NCBI GenBank assembly: GCA_023703655.1
Contig: CP097973.1
Span: 478,170 to 542,169, forward strand
DNA: 64,000 bases
Direction of reading: 5' to 3'
DNA from: SAR86 cluster bacterium
GTDB lineage: Bacteria > Pseudomonadota > Gammaproteobacteria > Magnimaribacterales > D2472
The translations under genes and the position numbers were made by a program. Shown piece by piece: positions 9,214-16,886 of the stretch (position 1 is the stretch's first letter; the number at the start of each line of letters is the position of its first letter). Below the pieces are notes generated by a model. The model searched no databases. It worked only from the letters and a program-made list of their open reading frames with translations, and was not told the origin of the DNA.

Positions 9214-11853
9214 TTAAAAATTCAGTTTAAATCCAAGAGATATTGAGGTCCCTAATTCGTATTGATCATAGAAAATATTTGAATTTGCCATTGTTGCCTC
9301 GTACTCTTCATTTAAAAGGTTCCTTACTTCTAATGAAATCTTTAGCATAGATGAATCAAGCTCAATCTCTCTGCTATAGACAAAATCAATCGTTAGTGGG
9401 ATTTGCTCAATAATATCTGGAAGAATATCCAAACCTCTAGCTCTAACCCTATCATCAACATAATTAACAATCACAGTGGCTTGAGAATTAACTGAATAAT
9501 CATCATAGCCAAATTGAAGATTGAATATATTCTCTGCTTGGCCTTGAAGCCTGGGATCTCTGCCATTGGCTAAGAGTGAGGCTGCAGATGTAACGACCCC
9601 ACCAGAATTAATATAAGTATCACTACTGCCAATAATAATTTCTGAATCTGTAAAAGTATAATTAACTTTTAACATGAATTCTTTTGAAGAAGCCCAGTCT
9701 GACTCAAAACCATCAAAGATTCTCTCATATTCAAATTCAAAACCCGAAAGCTCTGCTTTTGGAACATTTTGAAAAGTTGTAACTATTAAGTCACCAATTT
9801 CATTAACAGTTTCTTCAATAGGCTTATCGATTTCTTTATAAAAAGCACCGATCGTTAGGAATTGGTTAAGATCAAAGTAATATTCAGCCCTAAGATCTAT
9901 ATTATCAATTTCTGAATTTTCTAAATACAAAGAACCGGCCACAACCCTATCAGTATCTGGATCTATAAATAAGGTTGGCGATAATTCTCTAAATGTAGGC
10001 CTTGCGATCGTTTTAGAGACACCAAGTCTAATTTGAAGATTTTCTGAGCCATCAGGCAGATAAGTCAATGTGAATGCTGGTAGTGCATAATCCTCATCAA
10101 GAGTTTTTTCTGCAACATTATCCTTGCCAAGAAATAAGTCATATGTATTTATTTCTTGTTTACCATTTTCTTGTCTCACGCCAGCTGACAATCTTACTTG
10201 TTCGGAGAGCAGTGCATCCATGGATACATATGCAGCTGATGTCTCCAAGATACCTTCGTAGCCTGCAGGCGAAGAAGAAGCAGTATTTTCAATTACAAGC
10301 AATCTGTTCGGATCAAAGTTTTGATCTGCAAAAATATAATCAACTCTTTGATTCAAAGCTTCTGCTGGAAGCGGGCCACCGGCAGGGCTAAATCTGAAAC
10401 TTCTAACCTCAGCATCACGATTATTATCTCTATAATCAATACCAGCTTTAAGCTCAATATCCATTGTTTCCAATTCCAATGGGATAGAAACATCTAATCC
10501 AAAATTAAAGTCATTGTCATCGACACTGCTAAACTGAGTTTGATTTTTACCAGTATTCACGTCGTATAACCAAGAATCAGGAGTTGAGGTGCCTACAACG
10601 CCTGATGAATCTTGATAAAATATCTCCCTTTCATATGGCGCATCTCTGGTTGCTTTACCGTTTGCAAGTCTTACATCAAGAGTAGAGCCGTTATCAAACA
10701 GTTGAGAATAATTGAATTGATGGTTAAAAAGTGATCTCTCAAAGAACGCTAAATAATCTTCTCTGATATCCTGAGCATCACTAGGATCATATCCATAAAT
10801 GATTCTGGTTTTTTTTGTTCCTTTATGAATATATAAACCAGTATATTTGAGCTCAGTGGCATCAGTCTCTATACCAAACACACCCATTGCATAGGTGCTA
10901 ACATCGTTAGATGTTGACTTAGTTTGCTTATTTTCAGCAATGATAACGTCGGCCCCACCTCCTGCTTGAGCTTGCAAATCACCGGTTTGTCTCAAGCCTT
11001 CTTGGGTTTGCCAATCACTTTTCATGCCAGCAGTAAAGAATACACCTGCCTTTGCTGAATTAAGACCAAGAGCAGAATTTAGATCCCAGTCTAACTCATT
11101 ACCATAAGTAAAGTTAAATGAATTGTTAACTGGAACGTCACCTTCTTGAATTACCCACAGTTTTGAGTTTTCAAATTCACGTCCAAAATTTGCAAGTTCA
11201 TAAGTCGCATAATTAGATCTATCAACTTTAGTGCCTGAAGCAATGCTTTGACCTAAAAGGGCTGGATAATTTCTGGTTCCGTCATCGTAACCGAAATCAT
11301 CATCTCCACCACCATCATACAAAAGACCATCAGACAAAGAAGTACCATCATTGTAACCAGAAGAAAATGACAATGATAAAACCCTTTCTAAAGGTACCGC
11401 TTTAGTTTTGATGGCTATCATGCCTCCACCAAACTCACCTGCCATTTCAGCTGAATAAGTTTTTTGCACTATGGCAGATTCAATAGCTGCGGTTGGAAAG
11501 ATGTCTAAGGGTACGACCCTTTTCAAAGGTTCTGGACTGGGCAAAGATGAGCCGTTAAGAGTAGCGGAAGAGTATCTTTCACCCAAGCCTCTTACATAAA
11601 CATATTTACCTCTAACCAAACTTAAGCCTGTAAGTCTGGTTAGTGCTATAGCAATGTTATCATCGCCTGTTCGTTCAATATCAGAACTATCAAGGACAAC
11701 ATTGATTTCGGCCGTATCTCTTTTTTCATCAGGAATAAAGGATCCACTGACCACCACTTCCTCTAGCTCTTGAGCTTGTATGTTCAAGGTTAAAGCAACT
11801 ATTGGTAATGCAAGAGCCCTAAAACCTTTGTTAAGTTTAGTTTTATTTTTCAT
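9214..11853 (-). CDS. TonB-dependent outer-membrane receptor
   Basis: The 879-aa protein has a signal peptide (about 1-27), a TonB-box-like E-E-V-V-V-S-G, a plug domain (about 45-155) and a long beta-barrel ending in aromatic F-K-L-N-F. Such receptors import scarce large nutrients using the TonB/ExbBD proton-motive system. The substrate is not identifiable from sequence. It starts 28 bp downstream of the lipoprotein gene (11882-14758) in the same direction, so they probably share the promoter near 14850. The PhoB-box-like site there suggests induction by phosphate starvation (inference). Confidence 0.92.
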   Translation of the reverse strand: MKNKTKLNKGFRALALPIVALTLNIQAQELEEVVVSGSFIPDEKRDTAEINVVLDSSDIERTGDDNIAIALTRLTGLSLVRGKYVYVRGLGERYSSATLNGSSLPSPEPLKRVVPLDIFPTAAIESAIVQKTYSAEMAGEFGGGMIAIKTKAVPLERVLSLSFSSGYNDGTSLSDGLLYDGGGDDDFGYDDGTRNYPALLGQSIASGTKVDRSNYATYELANFGREFENSKLWVIQEGDVPVNNSFNFTYGNELDWDLNSALGLNSAKAGVFFTAGMKSDWQTQEGLRQTGDLQAQAGGGADVIIAENKQTKSTSNDVSTYAMGVFGIETDATELKYTGLYIHKGTKKTRIIYGYDPSDAQDIREDYLAFFERSLFNHQFNYSQLFDNGSTLDVRLANGKATRDAPYEREIFYQDSSGVVGTSTPDSWLYDVNTGKNQTQFSSVDDNDFNFGLDVSIPLELETMDIELKAGIDYRDNNRDAEVRSFRFSPAGGPLPAEALNQRVDYIFADQNFDPNRLLVIENTASSSPAGYEGILETSAAYVSMDALLSEQVRLSAGVRQENGKQEINTYDLFLGKDNVAEKTLDEDYALPAFTLTYLPDGSENLQIRLGVSKTIARPTFRELSPTLFIDPDTDRVVAGSLYLENSEIDNIDLRAEYYFDLNQFLTIGAFYKEIDKPIEETVNEIGDLIVTTFQNVPKAELSGFEFEYERIFDGFESDWASSKEFMLKVNYTFTDSEIIIGSSDTYINSGGVVTSAASLLANGRDPRLQGQAENIFNLQFGYDDYSVNSQATVIVNYVDDRVRARGLDILPDIIEQIPLTIDFVYSREIELDSSMLKISLEVRNLLNEEYEATMANSNIFYDQYELGTSISLGFKLNF

Positions 11854-11881
11854 TTGTAACTCCGTTGATTATTAACAGTTA

Positions 11882-14758
11882 TTAATCCAAGCTTCCTGGT
11901 ACAGTCCAACCCTTGTACCAAGTATCAGTGGAGTCTTCTACAGCTCCAATATATGAAGTTGTTGTGAAGAAACTATCAGTTTCAGCAGTTACAGTAACAG
12001 CATTTTCAGCAGTACCATTGATTACACCAGTAACGGTAGGAACATAAGCTCCACCACCGGAATCTGCAGAGTAAAGGTTATTAGACCCAGCGGTTGCTAA
12101 GGCAGCGACTTGAGCTGCAGTAGCAGAATCATCTCCAGCAGCACCCAATGCTTTACAGTCAAATGCTACAGAATTGAAAGTTACTTTTGGTGTTGAAGCA
12201 CCATCTTGAAGGGTCTCTACTTTTGTATGCTCTAAGCAGGCTTTAGAATTGCTTGCCTCAAGCACTATTCCATTTTTGTAAATACCAGACACACCTTCTT
12301 TTAACTTAATAACATCGTCTAATCCGCTTGAAATAAATGTAAAGTTAGATATTTGAGGCTGGGATCTTGGTTCTGTAAGATACCCAACTGCAGCATCGTT
12401 ATTAACATTATCAGATTCAACAATATGGTCACCACGATCGCTAGATTGCTTAACAATTACAAATTGCATTTTGCCTCTGTAACCCCAATCAATATCAAGG
12501 TTATCATCGCCAGCACCTGTGCAGATTAAATATTTGACATTTACAGTTCCGCCAAAGAATTCAACACAGTCATCTTCATTGTTGTGAACTTGGATATATT
12601 CAACAGTGGTTCCAGTTCCAACGCCTCCAAAAGTAATACCGTTTAACTCATTACCTTCAAAGATTTCATACCCAGCATATTGGACTCTCAAGTATTTTAA
12701 GGTTCCAGAGTTGTCATCGTTTATTTCACCGCCCATATAATCTCCAGCAGAACCTTCAACGACCCTTTCGCAAGGAAGTGTTCTAACGCTATTAACAAAT
12801 GAGCATTTGTTCAATTGAGCTTTACCAAGGATGACTAAACCACCCCACAATCCTCTTGAGGAAGAAGTGACTTGGCCCATAACATCAGCTCTTGCTGTCA
12901 TAATGATTGGAGCAGATTTTGTACCAATCGCATTAATTTTTGAGCCTCTCATAACAACCAAGTAATCAGAACCAGATTCACCAAAGACGGTTACACCAGC
13001 TTCGATGGTTAAAGTAGCTGAAGCTCCGCCAGCTTTAGTGCCATCTGATCCCATATCATTACCAATTTGAATTTTTCCATCTAATGCATAGTAGTTACCT
13101 CTTTGTAGAGTCACATCGGTTGTATAGGTTCCATTCAATGTGCAAACTTTTTTACCCTCAATGCTTCCAGTTTCAACTGTCCCAGAAGGGCACTCTGGCG
13201 GAGTGAATAGTCCAGTGGTCCATCCTGCAGCCCAATTATTATCTTCGTCTGATCCAGGGGCAAAAGCACCAACATAATTTGTTGCAGAAAAGAATGAATC
13301 TATTTGAGTCCCATTTGGACACAAAGGATTTGTCTGAGCAGTCCCACTTCCAGTTGCGCATACGGCGGCTTCATTATTATGGGCTGAAACCACAGCTGAT
13401 TCATTAGTACCAAGGAAGTAACTTCCCACCAATGTTTGATCGCCATAAGTAAGCTTTGTCGATCTTGCTTCAATTGAAGCTCCCAATTCAGCATCAGTTG
13501 CAGAATCATCTCCAGCATTATATTTATTTGGAGTTGAAACGAATACTGAATGTGTTGCAACTTTATCAAAACCAGGTGCATCTTGAGTGGTTTCTAAAAA
13601 TGTATGCTCAAAAGCTGCTTTAGACGAGGAAGATGGAACAGACACTATGCCGTTCATATAGACTCCAGAAACTCCTTCTTTTAATTTAATCGCATCATCT
13701 TGCCCGTTAGAGATAAAGGTAAAATTTGCAATTTTTGGAGAAGAGCGAGGAGTCGTTAAATATCCAACTGCAGCATCACTATTAACATTATCAGATTCAA
13801 CAATATGATCACCTCTAGAATCTACCGTAGATTGAGCCACCAATACATATTGCATTTTCCCTGTGTAACCCCAATCAATATCTAAATTGTCATCACCTGC
13901 ATTGGTACAAACTAGATGTTTAACATTGACTGTACCGCCAAAAAACTCGACACAATCATCTTCATTGTTATGAACCTGAACATAATCGACTGTTGTACCT
14001 GATCCAACAGCACCAAAAGTAATACCATTTAATTCATTTCCTGGAAAAATTTCATAACCTGCGTGCTCAACTCTAACAAACCTAAGAGTTCCGGAATTAT
14101 CTCCTGGTAAAGCCCCGCCCATTATTGCATCTGTGCTACCCTCAACAGCTCTCTCACATCCAGCCGTGCCACGAAGTTCATTAGAACATCTATTTATTGG
14201 AGCCCTGCCAAGTATCACTACTCCACCCCATAAACCACGAGCTGTTGATGCGTTTGTGATTGTTCCATCAAGAACAGTTGAATGAGTAAATACAATTGGT
14301 TTGGAAGCGGTTCCAGCAGCTTCTATTTTTGAACCCCTATGAACAACAATATAATCATCAGTGGTTTTAGCAACTACAGTAACACCAGCTGGTATTGTTA
14401 GTACTGCAGGGTCGCCACCTGCTTTTGAACCATCGCCACCAACATCAGCTCCGATTTCTACTTTTCCTAAAAGTCTCCAAATCACATCATTGGTGAGACT
14501 AAGATCATCTTTAACAACCCCGGATATAGCACATACGGTATTGCCCGCTATTGAAGAGTCTGTAGATACATTTGTTCCAGAGGGACAACTTCCTGTTAAA
14601 ACTGAACCACCAACAGTAGCAGTTGTGGTAGTGGCAGTAGGAGGTGCAACTTGTGAAAGTTCTCCAGGTGATGAGATTGCAGTATCAGAACCACCACCAC
14701 ATGAAGCTAAAAATATAAGTGAAAATGAAATTATGAAAATTTTTTTGTTTGTAAGCAT
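11882..14758 (-). CDS. Large tandem-duplicated surface lipoprotein
   Basis: The 958-aa protein has a lipoprotein signal (L-I-F-L-A-S-C, Cys at about residue 20) followed by a Ser/Gly/Thr-rich linker. Two homologous halves of about 430 residues follow (about 55-510 and 525-955). Each contains A-G-V-T-V, R-G-S-K-I and G-L-W-G-G-(V/L)-V-I-L-G motifs, then E-L-N-G-I-T-F-G and H-N-N-E-D-D-C-V-E-F-F-G-G-T-V-N-V-K. The regular short strands suggest a right-handed parallel beta-helix. Each half carries conserved Cys residues and acidic clusters (D-N-L-D-I-D-W-G). No enzyme family is recognised. Co-transcription with the receptor suggests a surface binding partner, or a T2SS-exported protein (inference). 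Confidence 0.8.
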   Translation of the reverse strand: MLTNKKIFIISFSLIFLASCGGGSDTAISSPGELSQVAPPTATTTTATVGGSVLTGSCPSGTNVSTDSSIAGNTVCAISGVVKDDLSLTNDVIWRLLGKVEIGADVGGDGSKAGGDPAVLTIPAGVTVVAKTTDDYIVVHRGSKIEAAGTASKPIVFTHSTVLDGTITNASTARGLWGGVVILGRAPINRCSNELRGTAGCERAVEGSTDAIMGGALPGDNSGTLRFVRVEHAGYEIFPGNELNGITFGAVGSGTTVDYVQVHNNEDDCVEFFGGTVNVKHLVCTNAGDDNLDIDWGYTGKMQYVLVAQSTVDSRGDHIVESDNVNSDAAVGYLTTPRSSPKIANFTFISNGQDDAIKLKEGVSGVYMNGIVSVPSSSSKAAFEHTFLETTQDAPGFDKVATHSVFVSTPNKYNAGDDSATDAELGASIEARSTKLTYGDQTLVGSYFLGTNESAVVSAHNNEAAVCATGSGTAQTNPLCPNGTQIDSFFSATNYVGAFAPGSDEDNNWAAGWTTGLFTPPECPSGTVETGSIEGKKVCTLNGTYTTDVTLQRGNYYALDGKIQIGNDMGSDGTKAGGASATLTIEAGVTVFGESGSDYLVVMRGSKINAIGTKSAPIIMTARADVMGQVTSSSRGLWGGLVILGKAQLNKCSFVNSVRTLPCERVVEGSAGDYMGGEINDDNSGTLKYLRVQYAGYEIFEGNELNGITFGGVGTGTTVEYIQVHNNEDDCVEFFGGTVNVKYLICTGAGDDNLDIDWGYRGKMQFVIVKQSSDRGDHIVESDNVNNDAAVGYLTEPRSQPQISNFTFISSGLDDVIKLKEGVSGIYKNGIVLEASNSKACLEHTKVETLQDGASTPKVTFNSVAFDCKALGAAGDDSATAAQVAALATAGSNNLYSADSGGGAYVPTVTGVINGTAENAVTVTAETDSFFTTTSYIGAVEDSTDTWYKGWTVPGSLD

Positions 14759-14844
14759 GAACTTCTCCGATTAACAATCTTTTCATTTAACACATATAAA
14801 AAAAACTTCCTATAGATTTTATGCAAACACTTTTAAAACTTTGA

Positions 14845-14862
14845 GTAACAGATATGTAACAA
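14845..14862 (-). promoter_or_regulatory. Candidate PhoB box
   Basis: On the minus strand the site reads TTGTTACATATCTGTTAC. It is two 7-mers (TTGTTAC, CTGTTAC) spaced by 4 bp, the 11-bp period of Pho boxes, with 12 of 18 matches to the enteric consensus CTGTCATAAAACTGTCAC as I recall it. It lies about 87 bp upstream of the lipoprotein start and next to PhoB/PhoR-like remnants. Binding is untested. Confidence 0.55.
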
Positions 14863-14879
14863 AAATTTTATTTTAATAA

Positions 14880-15029
14880 TTAAGATGCAGGCAAGGTAAA
14901 CCAAAATTCTGAACCATTTCCTTGTCTTGAATTAACGCCTACCTCACCATGTAAATTATTTACAAGGTTTCTTACGATCGCAAGACCCAGTCCACTGCCT
15001 TGCTGAGTATTAGCTCGTGCTGCTGCAGT
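14880..15029 (-). pseudogene. C-terminal fragment of a PhoR-like sensor histidine kinase
   Basis: The minus-strand frame ending at the TAA 14880-14882 encodes about 49 residues with the ATP-binding G2 box ([11 protein letters not shown]) and a typical kinase end ([12 protein letters not shown]). No HisKA, N box or sensor part is present. The frame fuses out of phase to the PhoB-like fragment near 15026-15030, so an internal deletion seems to have joined the two genes. Product cannot be functional. Confidence 0.8.
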
Positions 15030-15352
15030 TCTATATTCATCCTTAAATCACCTGCCTCTATATCGGAGATATCATTTTCTTGCTGTGTACTAGCAGTACC
15101 TCTTTTTATGATAGCTTTTAACCTTAAGATTAATTCTCTAACACTAAAGGGTTTAGTGACATAGTCATCGGCACCCAATTCAAAACCGACGATTCTATCC
15201 ACTTCTTCTGTTTTAGCCGTTAGGATTATTATAGGAATATGTTTTGTTTTAGCATCAGATTTAATATCTCGACATAAAGTAAGACCTGAACCATCTGGTA
15301 ACATTAAATCTAAAATGATTACATCTATCTTATTTGCATGAATGATGGAATC
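15026..15352 (-). pseudogene. PhoB-like response regulator fragment
   Basis: From an in-frame stop at 15353-15355 the frame encodes most of a receiver domain. It has [10 protein letters not shown] with the phospho-acceptor Asp, the Thr of I-I-L-T-A-K, and the Lys of [11 protein letters not shown]. The linker follows to D-L-R-M-N-I-E-L, where the frame runs into the out-of-phase kinase fragment and stops at 14972. The N-terminal strand with the acidic pocket and the whole DNA-binding domain are missing. The receiver resembles PhoB. The adjacent Pho box fits an old phosphate regulator at this locus. Confidence 0.8.
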
Positions 15353-15418
15353 TTAAATGCAGCTGATTTATATTGATCGTATGCTTCTTAATTTTTTGCA
15401 AAAAATAAAATACTGAGC

Positions 15419-16174
15419 ATGGAATTAGTTTTAACAAATTTATTGTTGATCTGTATAGGTGGTTGTTTTGGGAGTTTTGCTTCATCATTAATTTATAGAT
15501 TGCCGCTACAAGAAAACGAAATTAATATCTTAAAACCTAGATCATTTTGCCCTCAATGCAAAACTCAGCTAAGCATTATTCAGCTAATTCCATTTATTGG
15601 ATTTTTGTACAGCAGAGGAGTATGTTTGTCATGCAATGCAAAAATAAACCGTTTATACTTTTATAATGAGGTAATAATTGCTGCATTTATTTTATATATA
15701 TTTAGTAAATTAGCTTTAACAGACTTATCTTCATGGCTAATTGTTTTGATTGTCATTAGTTTATACATTCAATCAATAATAGATTTTCAGACACTGCATT
15801 TATCTCAACCTATAAGTGCCATTTTAATTTTTTCAGGATTGATGCTAAATATATCAATTGAATTTTTTACGGTTCCATTGGACTCATTCCTAGGATTAAC
15901 TTTAGGCTATGGATTATTATTCTGCATCAATGAGGTTTATAAAATGATCAGATCTAGAGATGGAATTGGATCTGGTGATTTCTTATTACTAGGTGGAATT
16001 GGATCTATTTTTGGCGCCTCAGCAATTGGGCCAATTCTCTTAATTGGGTCAAGCATCTCTTTATGTCTATACGCCGTTAATAAAAATAAAGAGGAGGAGC
16101 TTCCGTTGGGTTTTGGTTTGGGCATTGGAGCTATATTTTATTGCTTTTTGTTTATATTTTTCTCTATTGCATAA
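15419..16174 (+). CDS. pilD: Prepilin peptidase / N-methyltransferase (A24)
   Basis: The 251-aa polytopic enzyme cleaves the short leaders of the GspG-K pseudopilins and methylates the new N-terminus. The N-terminal half has G-S-F-A-S-S-L-I-Y-R-L-P and two CxxC pairs (C-P-Q-C and C-L-S-C, about 40 and 67) for zinc. The catalytic aspartates are visible in I-I-D-F-Q-T-L (about 121) and in G-S-G-D-F (about 184). It is about 35 residues shorter than E. coli GspO but complete in motifs. It diverges from the PhoBR remnants. Confidence 0.93.
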   Translation: MELVLTNLLLICIGGCFGSFASSLIYRLPLQENEINILKPRSFCPQCKTQLSIIQLIPFIGFLYSRGVCLSCNAKINRLYFYNEVIIAAFILYIFSKLALTDLSSWLIVLIVISLYIQSIIDFQTLHLSQPISAILIFSGLMLNISIEFFTVPLDSFLGLTLGYGLLFCINEVYKMIRSRDGIGSGDFLLLGGIGSIFGASAIGPILLIGSSISLCLYAVNKNKEEELPLGFGLGIGAIFYCFLFIFFSIA

Positions 16175-16176
16175 AA

Positions 16177-16195
16177 AAGGCGCTATTAGCGCCTT
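16177..16195. terminator. Hairpin terminator after prepilin peptidase
   Basis: Perfect 8-bp arms AAGGCGCT (16177-16184) and AGCGCCTT (16188-16195) enclose a 3-nt loop. An A-run precedes it, giving a U-run on the minus strand. The convergent position between 15419-16174 (+) and 16216-16500 (-) fits a shared bidirectional terminator. Confidence 0.75.
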
Positions 16196-16215
16196 ATAGA
16201 TTAACCATCAAAAGA

Positions 16216-16500
16216 TTATAAAGATACTAGAATCTTTCCTTTATGAGGAGTGTTAAATTGACCCTGATAAAGGTTGGCTAAATGACTTTCACCCTCATTT
16301 TGCAAAAATTTTACTTTTGACTCACAAGTATAATTGGAGTCAATCACTCGATAATCCTCGTATTGAATATAGTCTGTAAAAAGACCAAACAATACAACAT
16401 CATGGTGATGTGCAGGTATATCTGTTGAAAGATAAATACTTCCACCATTTGCCGATGAAAAGCAACCAGCAGAGCCTTTTGGACAAATAGTTGCTACCAA
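16216..16500 (-). CDS. Small hypothetical protein, probably 5'-truncated
   Basis: With a TTG start at 16500 the product is 94 aa, with no recognised family. It contains C-P-K-G-S-A-G-C-F and a His-rich A-H-H-H-D-V, plus one further Cys. The reading frame stays open upstream to a stop at 16570-16572. That upstream part encodes a hydrophobic, signal-like stretch (L-K-S-L-L-H-L-C-L-L-F) but has no ATG, GTG or TTG. The natural start was probably lost where core DNA meets the integration-site region. Confidence 0.45.
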   Translation of the reverse strand: MVATICPKGSAGCFSSANGGSIYLSTDIPAHHHDVVLFGLFTDYIQYEDYRVIDSNYTCESKVKFLQNEGESHLANLYQGQFNTPHKGKILVSL

Positions 16501-16725
16501 AGAGGAGTCATAGAAAAGAAGACATAAATGAAGAAGACTCTTTAATGTGCGTGGATTTATACTGTAATATCAGTATCTAACAGGAGTTTTAGACAGGGTA
16601 AAAGGGAACTCTATAGAATAGTCATAGGTACGAAGTAGGTACAGTAGTTAATCTAATAGATACAATAGACAGTAAGAATGTTATATTATCAGTACTTACA
16701 GAGCATCTATAAAGCAGTACCTAAA
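16501..16725. other. Non-coding left flank of the tRNA-Gly fragment
   Basis: No credible gene is seen. The stretch has several short related words: CAGTATCTAACAG near 16571, GGTACGAAGTAGGTACAGTAG near 16628, CAGTACTTACAG near 16690 and CAGTACCTAAA near 16715. Such repeats beside a tRNA end could be integrase arm sites, but they may also be low-complexity coincidence. Confidence 0.4.
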
Positions 16726-16774
16726 AACCTTGCCAAGGTTGAGGTCGCGAGTTCGAACCTCGTTTCCCGCTCCA
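16726..16774 (+). tRNA. tRNA-Gly(GCC) 3' half only (attachment-site remnant)
   Basis: The sequence holds the anticodon stem-loop AACC-TTGCCAA-GGTT (GCC at 16732-16734), the variable loop, a T arm (GCGAG-TTCGAAC-CTCGT), the acceptor strand TTCCCGC, discriminator T and an encoded CCA. The D arm and the 5' acceptor strand (GCGGGAA expected) are absent, so it cannot make a tRNA. Such displaced 3' halves are left where a tyrosine-integrase element enters a tRNA gene. Confidence 0.85.
16756..16774 (+). repeat. tRNA-end att-like repeat, copy 1
   Basis: AACCTCGTTTCCCGCTCCA, the 3' end of the tRNA-Gly remnant. It matches 21431-21449 and 24877-24895 at 18 of 19 positions; the last 14 bases are identical. 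Confidence 0.85.
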
Positions 16775-16790
16775 GTTTCTTAGATTTCAA

Positions 16791-16846
16791 AACTCTTAGA
16801 TGTAGCACTTTTGTAGCACTTTGATCTAATTCTCATTTTAAGAGTT
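16791..16846. promoter_or_regulatory. Direct and inverted repeats at the island left end
   Basis: TGTAGCACTT occurs twice with an 11-bp period (16801-16810 and 16812-16821). The pair is bracketed by the inverted words AACTCTTA (16791-16798) and TAAGAGTT (16839-16846). The spacing and place, just inside the tRNA end, resemble integrase or excisionase arm sites. They could equally be operator sites for the helicase gene that starts 41 bp further on. Confidence 0.45.
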
Positions 16847-16886
16847 AGAATATAAGGTATGGAAAATCTTTAAGGTTTGATTAAAA

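Noticed and set aside
13300-13581. Open frames antisense or out of frame inside the lipoprotein gene
   Set aside because: They are shadows of the repetitive, Ser/Thr/Gly-rich coding sequence and have no start context or homology.
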